Below, piece by piece: positions 9,561 to 21,160 of a DNA stretch of 64,000 nt. The stretch is from NCBI GenBank assembly GCA_038503035.1, contig JAVSML010025176.1:519001-583000 (forward strand). The letters are read 5' to 3'. The position numbers were made by a program, and so were the translations under genes. Each line of letters opens with the position of its first letter. Position 1 is the stretch's first letter. The notes under the pieces were generated by a model, which was given only the letters and a program-made list of their open reading frames with translations, made no database searches and was not told where the DNA came from. This DNA comes from Crocodylus rhombifer. Its lineage: Eukaryota; Chordata; Crocodylia; Crocodylidae.

Positions 9561-12164
9561 TGTGTAAATGTGCCCAGTCTTAATCATTCTGCAACATAAC
9601 CAGCTAGCATAGTAATATGTTACATAAGATTATGTCCATACTCAAATTTCATCCCTATCTGTAGGTGCTCCTTAATCATGCCAGCTACCAAAGCCATATA
9701 AGGTTAGTCCAATGTGATTGCTTTTCAACTCAAAAGTTCATCATGTGACAACCCCTATTTATGTATTGCTTCCCAGCTTCCCAGATAAATCAGGGCCTAG
9801 ACTCTGAACTTCCATGGTGTAGCATCTTCTATAATCATTTACATTAATGAAAAACAGGTGTAAAATACTATAATTTTAATTTGTTTTAAATGAAAGAAAA
9901 AGATACAACCCAGTGCAGAATGGGGTCATGTGATTCCAGCATTTGTAAAGAGATTGTTTTTTGGCTGTAAGCTCCATTTTCCTGACAGGTCAGGAGCAAA
10001 AAATCCCTCATTAGCCCAGTCATTTTTGCTATCTTGCACTTTGTTCGCACAACCAATAAATACAGTACCTGGAAGAGAAAAGATGTGACTATTAACTTTG
10101 CCCTTTTATCACTGTGTCTGGGGACAGAATCTTCCACCAGTTCAAAACAGATGAACATAGCTAATAGTCTTCTCAAGAACTCTGTACCACAGATGAGGAA
10201 ACACATCCAGCATTACACCAAACAACCTGAATATTTTAAATATATAGTTACTGCATGTCTAGAATTCCAGTAATTCCAACTTCTTGGGTATCCAAGTAGA
10301 GGGAGAGAAGAGGCAAGCATAGCAAGTAATGCTGTTCCACTACAGGAAGCAGATTAACATGCATTTCTCATTACCCATGACTGTTCTGTTATTCCAGTTG
10401 GCAGAGGAGCATAGGAATTGCCATGCTGGATCACATCTGAGGTTCCCTGAGATCAGCATCTTGTTTCACATAGTGGTCAACACTACATATTTCAGGGAAA
10501 GGTGCAAGAACCCCATTATAGGCAGATGTAAAATAACTTGACTACATGTTAGGTTTCATCTTAATCTGAAATACGTTTTTTCCTTTTGCTTTACACACTA
10601 ACTAATTTTGTCCCTTCAATAGGTTACCATAGTTTATCGCTTGCATAGTTTAAGTGCAGCTAAGGATTAAGCCACACATGTGCTTTAAACTTCTATACCT
10701 ACCCTTATGTTTTTGATTCTGGAATCTTTGGTTCTTGACTTTTCTCCAAACTTCTTATGTAACAGATTAACCAATTGACTTAATCCCTTGGCAACTCTTT
10801 TTTCTAATTTGTAACATAGAGATGATAATATCCTCCAGGCATGGTGTGTGCTGTACTGCTTGCAAAATACCACAGCATTTTTGGATAGAGGGCACTATTC
10901 AATTCCAATGTATAGTTATTTATTACAAATCATAAGGTAAGAATTCAGGAAATCAGCAAATGTGCTTACCTCTCACCTCTAGTTGGAGGGGTTAGGTGGC
11001 TCCATTGCAGAACATTTTCATTTCTGTTTGACTGTCAGTGATAAAGTCTGTCCCATTTCACTTGCAGTATTATTGACAAAGGTCACATTTGAGACACTTT
11101 CCTCAAAGATTTTGGAAGGATGTAATAACAAAGAGTAAGAGCTACCACTGAGACGGCAGGGTAGTTATTTCTGAAAGCATACTGGGCCACAGCTACAGAA
11201 CAATCCCACAACACTATTTAGAAGTCGACTGGCTTCTTGTTAAGGACACGGTAAATCAGTTTGTCCATTCTTGGGATAGCAATGTCATTTCACTGATGTA
11301 TAAAGTAGTTCTTTTTATATTTCTGTGTGCCACATAAAAACACATAACAATACTGTTGAGCCTTCTGAAAAGAATACCTCTTGAAGCAATAAACTTGTTA
11401 AAGGAAAAATGGTTTCTGGGCACCAAGGCTATATGTTTAAGGATTTGAACTTTCTTAATGCCTAAAACCTGAAAAAAGTCCAAAAAGGACACCCAATTAG
11501 AAAGATATTGACTCATCCTGACAAAGGAGGTGGGGGAGAGAGATCAAGGCCCACAACAAAAGATCTATTCATTTATGGCTGCTTGCCTGTAAAACCATTT
11601 CAGCATGCTTAAAAATATTTTATCCATTAGTTTGGGAACTATTTTCTAAAAAACCCTCTGCCCACATTTGACCACAGTCATCTCACATCTCGTGCTATAC
11701 ATAGTACAGTTCCTATGGTCAAAAGCAGCTTATAGCCTTCTCAATGGACAGTGAAAGAGTGATGTAATGTAACTGACACAGAAGTGCACTGTGAACTGAA
11801 GGTATCTGACTTCCAACATTTATATGGAAGAATTAGAAGATATGTCAGTTCCACACAGGCTGTTTTAAGAAGAAAAGATGACAAATGTATGAAATATTTA
11901 GCCCATCAAATACAGCTCAGGAAAAACAATTTAGGTATATTGAGTATGTTATCAGAAATAATTACCAAAATAAGGTCACTTAATAGCCTCAATAATTTAA
12001 ACTCAGTAATAATATAATAATCCATTTTATTATGATAGTGATAACTTTATGTTAGACTTCAATCACACAGCTAAAAAAATCCATAATTATAAGGCATGCA
12101 GTACAAGAATATGTTGCATAAATGCTACCAAATACACATTTCTAATGATAAAATATTACTATTT
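9561..12164. other. AT-rich non-coding stretch
   Basis: Apart from the CR1 scrap at 10405-10545 I see no repeat or gene. ORFs here are short and composition-driven. Confidence 0.5.
10405..10545 (-). mobile_element. Old CR1 3' fragment
   Basis: The plus strand reads GAGCATAGGAATTGCCATGC, then TGGATCACATCTGAGG, and later AAGAACCCCATTATAGGCAG. This is the antisense of the old CR1 3' region and parallels the start of the copy at 3973. Heavily mutated. Confidence 0.65.
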
Positions 12165-14290
12165 TGAGTGGATTCTGTTGGACTTTATATCACAGGCCAC
12201 AACCCGATGGAAAGGGGAGTTCAGGATGCGTGGCTGCTCCTCAAGGGAGCAATCCTGGATGCACAAGCAAAGTTTATCGCATCTTGGAAGAAAGGCAGCA
12301 AAAGGGCACAGCAGCCCCCTTGGCTCTCCAGGGAACTGGCGGACTTCCTGAGTCTTAAAAGGAAGACCTATAAAGGATGGAGGACTGGAACCGCCACCAA
12401 GGAAGAATACTCTGCTTTAGTCCGAACTTGCAGAGAGCAAATCAGGAAAGCCAAGGCTGCAATGAAACTCCAACTAGCTACAAATATCAAGGAAAATAAA
12501 AAGTCTTTTTTTAGATATGTGGGGAGCCGTAGGAACAGCAAGGGCAACATTGGACCCCTGCTAAACCAGGTGGGGCAACTGATGCCCAGGAAAAAGCAAA
12601 CTTGCTAAATGGGTACTTTGCGTCAGTTTTCTGTCAGCCCCATGGGACAGCCCTGCCCACTATGGGCCAGGGAGGCCTAGGCAAGGGAGATTCCCTGCCC
12701 TCCATCAAAGCTGACCTCATGAAGGAACACCTCGACAAGCTGGATACCTTCAAGTCAGCCGGCCCTGATGGGTTACACCCAAGGGTACTCAGGGAGCTGG
12801 CGAGCATCATAGCTCAGCCCCTGCACAGATCTTTGAGAGTTTTTGCTGCTCTGGTGAAGTGCCCAATAATTGGAAGAGGGCCAATATCATGCCTATCTTC
12901 AAGAAAGGGAGGAAAGTGGATCCAGCAAAGTACAGGCCCATCAGCCTGAACTCTATCCTGGGGAAAGTCTTTGAAAAGATTATCAAGAAGACCATCCTTA
13001 ACAGACTAGCTGAAGGCAATATCCCGAGGGATACCCAGCATGGGTTTGTTGCAGGTAGGTCTTACTTGACCAATCTCATTTCCTTTTATGACCAGGTAAC
13101 TTATCACCTGGACAAAGGGGAAGAGATCAAAGTCATATACCTTGACTTTAAAAAAACCTTCGATCTGGTATCCCATGATCACCTCTTGGTTAAACTGGCT
13201 AACTGCAGCCTTGACATCACCACGATCTGCTGGCTGGGAAACTGGCTCTGTGGTAGGACCCAGAGGGTGGTGGTGGACGGGAGCCAATCGTCTTGGTCTG
13301 CTGTGACCAGTGGGGTCCCAAAAGGCTCTGTCCTAGGGCCTATACTGTTTAACATCTTCATCAATGATGTGGACATTGGTGTCAGAAATGGACTGGCCAA
13401 GTTCGCCGATGACACCAAACTCTGGGGTAAAGCATCCACATCTGAGGACAGGAGGGTGATCCAGGCGGATCTGGACAGACTCATGAAATGGGTAGACAAG
13501 AACCTGATGGTAGTTCAACACTGAAAAATGCAAGGTTCTCCACCTTGGGAGGAAAAACCTGCACCATGCTTATAGGCTTGGTAGTGCTACACTGGTTAGC
13601 ACTACAGATGAAAGGGACTTGGGGGTTATGGTTGATCACAAAATGAACATGAGCTTTCAGTGTGATGCAGCAGCTAATAAAGCGAGCAAAACGCTGGCTT
13701 GCCTCCATAGATGCTTCTCAAGCAAATCCCAGGATGTCATTCTCGCCTTGTACTCAGCCTTGGTGAGGCCACAGTTGGAGTACTGCATCCAGTTTTGGGC
13801 TCTGCAATTCAAAAAGGATGTGGAGAAGCTTGAGACGGTGTAGAGAAGAGCCATGCACATAATCAGAGGTCAGGAAAACAGACCTTATGATGAGAGGCTG
13901 AGAGCAATGGGGCTATTCAGCCTGGAAGAGTGCAGGCTCAGATATGATCTGGTGGCCACCTATAAGCTTATCCAGGGTACTCATCAGGATCTGGGGGAAT
14001 GTTTGTTCACCAGAGCGCCCCAAGGGATGACAAGATCGAATGGACAAACTCCACTGTGACCAGTTCAGGCTGGACATAAGAAAGAAGTTCTTCACTGTCC
14101 GAGCCCCCAAGGTCTGGAACAGACTGCCACCTGAGGTGGTTCAAGCACCCACTTTGAGCGCCTTCAAAACACATTTGGATGCTCATCTTGCTGGGATCCT
14201 ATGATCCCTGCTGACTTCCTGCCCCTGGGGCAGGGAGCTGGATTTGATGATTATCTGGGGTCCCTTCCAGACCAAATGTCTATGAAATCT
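12165..14290 (+). pseudogene. CR1 LINE with frameshifted ORF2
   Basis: The longest CR1 span in the window in terms of ORF2 coverage. It begins upstream of the RT with GVQDAWLLLKGAILDAQAKF and PPWLSRELADFL, continues through LLNGYFASVF, KSAGPDGLHPRVL, NNWKRANIMPIFKKG, QHGFVAGRSYLTNL, YLDFKKTFDLVSH, GVPKGSVLGP and KFADDTKLWG (~13399-13428), then the C-terminal half. It ends with CCCTTCCAGACC and a short TCTATGAAA-type terminal repeat at ~14265-14290. The coding frame is broken near 12595, 12850, 13520 and by a stop at 13841, with further damage near 14040, so no complete protein can be made. The FADD residues remain, but the usual GVPQGSVLGP has Lys in place of Gln. It belongs to the same subfamily as the minus-strand copy at 19459-21160. 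Confidence 0.9.
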
Positions 14291-14738
14291 ATGAAAAAAC
14301 AACCATCTATGAATGGCATTTTTTCACAGTTATAGTATGTCACTAGTATTACTATTATTTTATGCAAAAACTCAGTGGATGAAACTTCATAAGTCTCCTT
14401 TATCTGAAATGCAAGTTTAAAGTTTGAATTCATTCATACCTTTTTATAGTAGTTTGCTGAATGTGTTTTTAGTGCTAAGTGTCTTGATAAAATGAAACCA
14501 GTTTTAATGAGTGCTTACTTCTCTGAGCCAACCTGTTGAACGTTTCAGCACTATGTGTTAGTTTACTCATGTTAGTAATACTACTAACACCAGAATATAT
14601 AAAAATGCATAAAAACTCTGTGTATCTGTAATTCCTGCATAAAATAAGAATGTAATGATCACATATTATTGCATTCAAAACAAAAAAGTCAGTATTGTAC
14701 ATTTGGATTTTAGCATGTGGTAGGTTTATGTTATTTCT
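14291..14738. other. AT-rich non-coding stretch
   Basis: Nothing recognisable between the CR1 3' end and the assembly gap. Confidence 0.5.
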
Positions 14739-14748
14739 NNNNNNNNNN
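14739..14748. other. Assembly gap (10 N)
   Basis: Ten unresolved bases. The true gap length is unknown, and any apparent ORF across it is meaningless. Confidence 0.98.
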
Positions 14749-14764
14749 TATTCAAACATTGTAC

Positions 14765-15404
14765 CTCTGAGGCCTTGATCTAGCTCAGCCTCTGTGTCAT
14801 CACTGTGCCCTTGGCCCCTGTCTGCACACCCTGGTGCTGGGCTCTCCTCATCCCTGTCTGTGTGCCCTCACTGGCACTGGGCTCTCCACACTGTAATGTG
14901 CCCCCCAGTGAGGTCTCCTCCTCCCCAATAGCCTCATTCCAGTCCACCGGATTCAAATAACAACATAAATGCAAACCCCTGAGCTATAACATAACAACAG
15001 CACTAACATTGGCGGTCATACCCTGCCCCTTTAAGGAGGCAAGCTTCTCCCTCAACAATGTGTGCCTCCTAGCTCCAGATATTTTAAGAGCTCCTAGAGC
15101 CCTTTAGTCTTACCAGCAGCAGAATAGGCAACCAAGCATCTCTGAGTAGCATTTCTGCAAGAGCACGTACCCCCTGGCTGCTGACAGGGAACTGCCCTCC
15201 TTCCAGCCCCAGCCTTGGGACTTATATATGCCCAGGGTCCTGTTTCCTTCTGGTCAGCTGACCAGGTGCAGGTGCCAAGTAATACCATGATTAGCTTACT
15301 GCCAAGGCAACCTGCACCTGTGGCGACCTGCCTAGCTCTCAGGGCTCCATAGCTAAGCTGACTCTCCTCTTGAAGGAGCAGGCACACCTTAGTGCCTTGT
15401 GACA
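14765..15404 (-). mobile_element. Retroviral-type LTR (family shared with 45810 and 56083)
   Basis: On the minus strand the element starts TGTCACAAGGCACTAAGG at 15404 and carries a CATATATAAG TATA box at 15218-15234. It continues to a block around 14780-14960 whose conceptual translation (GEEETSLGG and PSASEGTQTG) is matched by the repeat at 45993-46190 (GEEETSLGH, PSASEGTGTG). The TG start, the TATA box spacing and the recurrence at two other sites support an LTR. No gag, pol or env is adjacent, so it is probably a solo LTR or LTR plus a piece of leader. The 3' border is not resolved. Confidence 0.6.
15218..15234 (-). promoter_or_regulatory. LTR TATA box
   Basis: The minus strand reads CATATATAAG about 180 bp inside the TG start of the LTR, a normal position for a U3 promoter. 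Whether it is active cannot be judged from sequence. Confidence 0.5.
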
Positions 15405-16116
15405 GAAGGCATTGAAGAAAACATTAAAATATGCACAGTATATGAATGTATTTGCACAACTTAACTCAGTATGTATACAATAACCACATGTTTAGTTCTC
15501 CCAAACATGATAAACATTAATCCAGGTTTGTAGACACATTGAAATGATTTATGCACAATGCAATACAGCTTCTAAAATACAAATTTATTTTATGAATACT
15601 GGCACACTGCAACCCATCTCTGCAAAAGATCTAAGAAAAATGGCAAGGCAATATCAAACATTTGTTTGCATCTGACCTCCAACAAAATCTCATTTTACTT
15701 TGGCTGACCTTTAAGTAGATGCAATAATTTTGCAACAAAGTAAACAAAATAAAAATCAGAGGTGAGGTCACATAGCCTAGAAGGTACTGAAAATAAACAC
15801 ATGGATCAACACATGACTTTTACCAATGCAATAGGATGCTGTCAAAATTTAATGTGCAGGGCTGGACCTGCCTTAAATATTGCTAATCTAATGCAGACAT
15901 CAATCCAGATTTTAATAGCTAATTTCATAAACTAAATGAGAGACAGGAGTCATCAAAGTACAGTATTGGGAAAGAGAGACCCCTCAGTTTTAACCCCACT
16001 TCAAAACCTCAAGTAAGTCACTCAGTGTCTTTCCTAGCTATTACAGTATTATCCTAAATGAGGATAAAAATACTTACCAACCTTAATATTAGTTTGTATA
16101 GCACTAGGAATATAAA
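15405..16116. other. AT-rich non-coding stretch
   Basis: No gene or repeat recognised. Confidence 0.5.
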
Positions 16117-16869
16117 GGCTAAATACAGACATTTGACGGCGTTAGGAGGCGATTAAGTCAATTGAGAATGACTGCCCAATATCAGGTAAGCCAGGATGGC
16201 TAGCCAAGAAGTTGGAGGTCCAGCAGGCTGGATGGGATTGGGGGTTCACTGGGGGATGGGGGGCAAGTGCAACCCATGGGTGGGGTTGGAGGTGCAGGTA
16301 TCACCCACAAGGGGTAGGGAGCAGGCATGACCCGTGGGTGAGGTGGGGTCCCCTTCCCCAGCAAACTTATTCCCCCATCCCTCCAACCACCAAGACTTAA
16401 TTGTTTGGCTCTGGAAGCAGCAAATGCTGATAAAAGTGGCTGCATGCAGAGCAGCTTGTGGGATGGGGGTGGAGAGCACAGGCTGTGGGGGAGTTAAGGC
16501 ACTGTGGGGGTTGGGAATTGATCAGTGTGGGGGAAGAGAGGAATAAAAAGAGAAGCCCCAGGACTGGGGCCAGTGGCTGGGTTTTCCTAGCCCTGGGGCT
16601 GTGCAGAGGAAGAGGACAGGAGTTCCCTGCACTAGTTTGACCTAAATCAAATGAGTCTGATACTACGTAGATGAAGATTTATCTTAAATTGGGTTCTGCA
16701 ATTTTTAGACCTGTTGTTTGCATGGAACTTCTATTCAGTTACAGGTTTAGACTGATTGCCTGTCACTGAGACCAGGTCTGTAAGTGTAAAGTCAGCACCA
16801 AGATGAGCTAAGTTTAAATTGGGTGGCCATTTTGAACTGATTTAAACTCCTGAATGTCTGTACTTAGCC
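16117..16869 (+). mobile_element. TIR DNA transposon, non-autonomous (GGCTA-ACAGACATT family, copy 1)
   Basis: The termini form a 17-bp inverted repeat with one mismatch: GGCTAAATACAGACATT on the left (16117-16133) and GGCTAAGTACAGACATT as the reverse complement of the right end (16853-16869). The interior has a G-rich block (~16220-16560), and the right part shares AGTCTGATACTAC and TTATCTTAAA with the copies at 58876 and 60110. No transposase is encoded. Flanks are AAA and AGA, so the target-site duplication is not clear here. Confidence 0.75.
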
Positions 16870-17320
16870 AGAAAGTGCTAGAAAAAGGCTTAAGGTTTTT
16901 TTAAAGTTGTTTTATGAATGTTTTCAAGTCTGGGTCCATTTCCACAGAGGTCACACTTGCCATTGGTTTTGATGCTTGGTTTTCCTGGACTGTAAGGACT
17001 TTCCCCTGAGCAATGGTGACTCCCTGTAACAGCTTGATCAATGCAAGGAATCAAATCTTTGCCCCAGAAGTACAAATGACACTTTGTTTACCCTTAACAA
17101 GTAGTCCAGAATTTTTCATTGGTTGAGTTTGGTTGCTTTATAGCACATGCTCCCTCAATATAAGGCAGTATGTCACAAAAGAGAGGGAACACCTTACTCT
17201 TAGCTCTTGAATTGATTCTTAGCTCTTCATTCTTAGCAAACAGATCCTTGGCTCCTGAACTGTGTGATTAGGCTGCTCTAAGTTACTCAAGTAGATATTT
17301 TAACCCCTTGAAACCAAAGA
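16870..17320. other. Non-coding stretch
   Basis: Unremarkable sequence between two DNA transposons. Confidence 0.5.
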
Positions 17321-18314
17321 TAGGGGGCATGCATATTGGCCAGGAATGCAGCCTGGCAGCATGGAGAGCACCATTTGGCCAGTAAGTCTGTGGGATAGAA
17401 AGTACATGGGGCATGGAAGGCAGATTGAAGCCCCCACAGTTAGGGAGGGAGTGGGGCTGGGCCAGGAGCAGGAGCTGCCCAACCAGGGTGGTGAATGGGT
17501 CCCTGGGGCAGGTTGTGAGGTACAGCTACAGGCAGTTTGTGTGGGGGACACAGGCAAGTGGGGAGCGGGGAACTCCCCACCATTGTGCAGACCCCTGGGG
17601 GAGGCATGGGGGGCATGTGGCTCCCAGATTTGTATGCAGGGTGAAGGCAGGCTGCCTGCTGTAGGCTCAGAGCCAGGAGCTGTGCCAGCCTCTTCCCAGA
17701 GGGGGTTGGCCAGAGCTGTGCTTAAGGCGGGTGGGGGCAGCGGAGGCAGTGGTGGCACTGGGAGGATGGGCTATGGGGGTGGGCAACATCCACCCCAAAA
17801 TTCCCTGTAGCCCCCCCTCACAGGGCTGCCAACTGCCCCTGCCTGCCCCGAGTGCAGCCACAGCCCAGTCCCCACACTGGGAAGAGGCCAACACAGCAGC
17901 TGGCCTCAAGCCCACAGCAGGCAACCCACTCTTGTCCCATGGACAAATCCAGGGGGCACATGCCCCCATGCCTCCCCTGGGAGTGTGTGAAGCAGCAGGG
18001 AACCACCCACCATTTCCACGCCCTCTGGATGAGCTGCCTGCAGCTTCACACCAAGATTGCCTTGGGGACCCATTCACCATCCTGGCTGGGCAGCAGCTGC
18101 CTCTGCTCCTCTCCCTCCCTTACTGTGGGGGCCTCAATTGGTCTCCTTATTCCCCTTCCCTCCCCCCCCAGGCCTCATCCCCCCACACAGACTTACTGGC
18201 CAGATGCTGCTTTCCAAGCTGCAAGGCTCCATATTGGCTATCAAATCAGTATAGGCCAATATGGCTGGTTAATAATCAGCCATCAGCCAAAAAATCTGTA
18301 TTGGTGCACCCTTA
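17321..18314. mobile_element. Fold-back (palindromic) hAT-like element
   Basis: Two GC-rich arms of roughly 430 bp are arranged as an imperfect inverted repeat around a short centre (left ~17330-17770, right ~17820-18255). Landmarks present on the left plus strand and the right minus strand are GGCCAGTAAGTCTGTG, GGATGGTGAATGGGTCC (GGTGGTGAATGGGTCC on the left), GGGGAGGCATGGGGGCATGT and GAGCCAGGAGCTGTG-type blocks. Opposite-strand conceptual frames share LPAVG and ASSQ motifs, which is an effect of the palindrome and not evidence for a gene. The outer ends TAGGGGGCATGC (left) and TAAGGGTGCACCAATA (right, reverse complement) resemble hAT termini. No target-site duplication is preserved. Confidence 0.65.
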
Positions 18315-19458
18315 ATTTTTACCAATCCAAATTATTCCATAACAAGCAACTATCTGCAAAAAAAGCAGTATTCCAAATAGAGAAAAATGAAAGCAGATAC
18401 ATATATGAAGGGGGTGATAAATACATTAGATATAAGAGGAATTGTATTCAGTTAGTAGTGTGGAGCTATTTCATAAGATTTGATTATGGATCTAGATGAA
18501 GGGTTGTACAATGAACAGTGATGCAGTTAAGATCACACTTTACATTAGACAGGGAAATACTAGGTATTTTAAAAAGGAAAAGCTTCATTAGGACTGACCC
18601 TGTAAACTGCTGGAGTAGCTTCAACTCCAGTCAACTTGAAAGGAAATTAAACTCTATCTGAACCTCACAGATGCCAGTTTTAGACTATCACAGAGAAATT
18701 AGATGTGATACAGGGCATAATATTCAGTGAAGTATAATGGGACACTGAAAGGAAAACTAGTTGGGATAGCACTATGGGACACAATTATGTTAAACAGAAG
18801 AGGAGAGCAGATATTGGGGAAGATTTTAAACAATGCTAAGATAGGGATAAAGGAACACTTGGTTTGCTTGGTAGTTGGCAATATACAGACATTCTTTATA
18901 CATTTAATTGGGTAAAGTGTTAGAGTTTGAATGCAGAAGTTTGGATAATATGATGGCTTCAAGCACTCACAGCAGTAAAGGCTCTCTATATTTAGGATGA
19001 CTGCCAGAGAGCAGTTTAGTGTTTAGTCATTCATTTAGAGCACATTTAACATTTGGCTTATAATCTGAAGAATCCCAGCCAAACCTGAAATACTATACTC
19101 TCAATGACTGATCATCGTTCCTGTTACCTGCGGCACTTGGAGTCTCAATCAGCTGTTAGTGCTTCTCTTGTAGGATTATAAAGGAATTACAAATTGCACA
19201 GACTAGGAAATGGGCTGTTACTTAAAGCTTACTGCTTTCATACCCTTTTCAATATCCACTGTAAAAAAGTAGATGATGGTCTTTGCGGGGAAGGGTGGCA
19301 GAGGAATAGGAGCTGTTATATACCAATATAATAATAAATCACATCAACATTAATTAGAGAATCCTATTTTTTTTAGTCATTCTACTATTCATAGGTAGCC
19401 ATTAGCCACTGATATTGATATAGCCAGAAGTACATTGCAGTACATATATACTTCATGT
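18315..19458. other. AT-rich non-coding stretch
   Basis: No gene or repeat recognised up to the CR1 terminus at 19459. Confidence 0.5.
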
Positions 19459-21160
19459 TTCATAGATTTCATAGACATTAGGGCTGGAAGGGACCTCGGG
19501 AGATCATCGAGTCCAGCCCCCTGCCCAAAGGGCACGAAGTCAGCTGGGGTCATAGGATCCCAGCAAGATAAGCATCCAATTTACTCTTGAAGGTGTTCAA
19601 TGTAGGTGCTTGAACCACCTCCGCTGGCAGACTGTTCCAGACCTTGGGGGCTCGGACAGTAAAGAAATTCTTCCTTATGTCCAGCCTGAAACGGTCTTGC
19701 AGGAGTTTGTGACCGTTCGACCTCGTCATCCCTTGGGGCGCTCTGGTGAACAGATGTTCCCCCAGATCCTGGTGGTCACCCCTGATAAACTTATAGGTGG
19801 CCATCAGATCACCCCTGAGCCTGCACTTTTCCAGGCTAAAGAGTCCCGTGGCTCTCAGCCTGTCATCGTAAGATCTGTCTTCCTGACCTCTGATCATGCG
19901 CGTGGCTCTCCTCTGGACTCTCTCAAGCTTCTCCACATCCTTTTTGAATTGTGGAGCCCAAAACTGGACGCAGTACTCCAGCTGCGGCCTCACCAAGGCC
20001 GAGTACAAGGGGAGAATGACGTCCCGGGATTTGCTCGAGAAGCATCTATGGATGCACGCCAGCATTTTGGTCACTTTACTAGCCGCAGCATCGCATTGGA
20101 GGCTCATGTTCAGCTTGTGGTCAATGATGACCCCCAAGTCTCTTTCTTCTGTAGTGCTAACCAACGTAGCACTGCCGAGCCTATAAGGGTGCTGCAGGTT
20201 TTTCCTCCCAAGGTGGAGAACCTTGCATTTTTCGGTGTTAAACACCATCAGGTTCTCGTCTGCCCATTTACTGAGCTTGTCCAGGTCAGCCTGGATCACC
20301 CGCCTATCTTCTGGCGTGGATGCTTTGCCCCAAAGTTTGGTGTCATCGGCGAACTTGGCCAGTCCACTCCTAACTCCAATGTCCACATCATTAATGAAGA
20401 TGTTGAACAGTATGGGTCCCAGGACAGAGCCTTGAGGGACCCCACTGGTTACAGGGCACCATGATGATTGACTGCCATCAATCACAACCCTCTGGGTCCG
20501 ACCATGAAGCCAATTTCCCAGCCAGCGGATCGTGGTGGAGCCAAGGCCACAACTGGGCAGTTTGGCCAGGAGGTGATCATGGGATACCAGATCAAAAGCT
20601 TTTTTGAAGTCAAGATATATGACATCAATCTCTTCTCCCTTGTCCAGGTGATAGGTCACCTGGTCATAGAAGGAAATGAGATTGGTCAAACAAGACCTAC
20701 CCGCAACAAACCCGTGCTGGCTGTCCCTTAGAATGTTAGCCTGGGCCAGTCCATCAAGGATGGCCTCCTTAATAAACTTTTCTAAGATCTTCCCCAGGAT
20801 AGAAGTCAGGCTGATGGGCCTGTAGTTAGCCGGATCCACTCTCCTCCCTTTCTTGAAGATCGGCACCACACTGGCCTTCTTCCAGTCTTCGGGCACTACA
20901 CCAGAGCGCCAGGAGCTTTCAAAGACCCGTGCCAGGGGCTGGGCTATGACGCTCGCCAGCTCCTTGAGTACCCTGGGGTGCAGGTTGTCAGGGCCAGCTG
21001 ACTTGAAGGTATCCAGCTTCTCAAGGTGTTCCTTCACGAGGTCAGCATTGATGGAGGGTAGGGGATCCCCCTCACCCAGATTTCCCTGTCCCATAGCAGG
21101 CATGGGCATCCCGTGTGACTGATGAAAGACTGACGCAAAGTACCTATTTAATAGGTTTCT
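19459..21160 (-). mobile_element. Young CR1 LINE, 5'-truncated
   Basis: The 3' end at 19459 has TTTCATAGATTTCATAGACA followed by GGGCTGGAAGGGACCTCGGG. One open frame covers the RT and C-terminus. The frame extends past the first Met to about 21155 (reading LLNRYFASVFHQSHG), where a stop and loss of similarity mark the 5' truncation. The copy is inverted relative to, and of the same subfamily as, the broken copy at 12165-14290. It is far less damaged, so it inserted more recently. Confidence 0.92.
19550..21109 (-). CDS. CR1 ORF2 fragment: reverse transcriptase and C-terminal domain (519 aa, partial)
   Basis: The longest undamaged frame in the window. It encodes a LINE reverse transcriptase. 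Motifs in order: KSAGPDNLHPRVL at residues 36-48, PEDWKKASVVPIFKKG at 73-88, NYRPISLTSILGK at 95-107, QHGFVAGRSCLTNL at 131-144, IYLDFKKAFDLVSH at 164-177 with the first catalytic Asp, SGVPQGSVLGP at 222-232, and FADDTKLWG at 253-261 with the catalytic Asp pair. The thumb and C-terminal blocks follow (LVRPQLEYCVQFWAPQFKKD, FRLDIRKNFFTVRAPKVWNS) and the end is KSKLDAYLAGIL. The apurinic endonuclease and ORF1 are missing because of 5' truncation. The Met is not a natural start, since the frame is open upstream. Catalytic residues are intact, but without the endonuclease the fragment could not retrotranspose alone. Confidence 0.92.
   Translation of the reverse strand: MPMPAMGQGNLGEGDPLPSINADLVKEHLEKLDTFKSAGPDNLHPRVLKELASVIAQPLARVFESSWRSGVVPEDWKKASVVPIFKKGRRVDPANYRPISLTSILGKILEKFIKEAILDGLAQANILRDSQHGFVAGRSCLTNLISFYDQVTYHLDKGEEIDVIYLDFKKAFDLVSHDHLLAKLPSCGLGSTTIRWLGNWLHGRTQRVVIDGSQSSWCPVTSGVPQGSVLGPILFNIFINDVDIGVRSGLAKFADDTKLWGKASTPEDRRVIQADLDKLSKWADENLMVFNTEKCKVLHLGRKNLQHPYRLGSATLVSTTEERDLGVIIDHKLNMSLQCDAAASKVTKMLACIHRCFSSKSRDVILPLYSALVRPQLEYCVQFWAPQFKKDVEKLERVQRRATRMIRGQEDRSYDDRLRATGLFSLEKCRLRGDLMATYKFIRGDHQDLGEHLFTRAPQGMTRSNGHKLLQDRFRLDIRKNFFTVRAPKVWNSLPAEVVQAPTLNTFKSKLDAYLAGIL

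Noticed and set aside
17346..18499. Several overlapping 130-215 aa frames on both strands
   Set aside because: Their similarity across strands is explained by the large inverted repeat and high GC.
19610..20464. 284-aa plus-strand ORF
   Set aside because: Antisense shadow of the CR1 reverse transcriptase frame.
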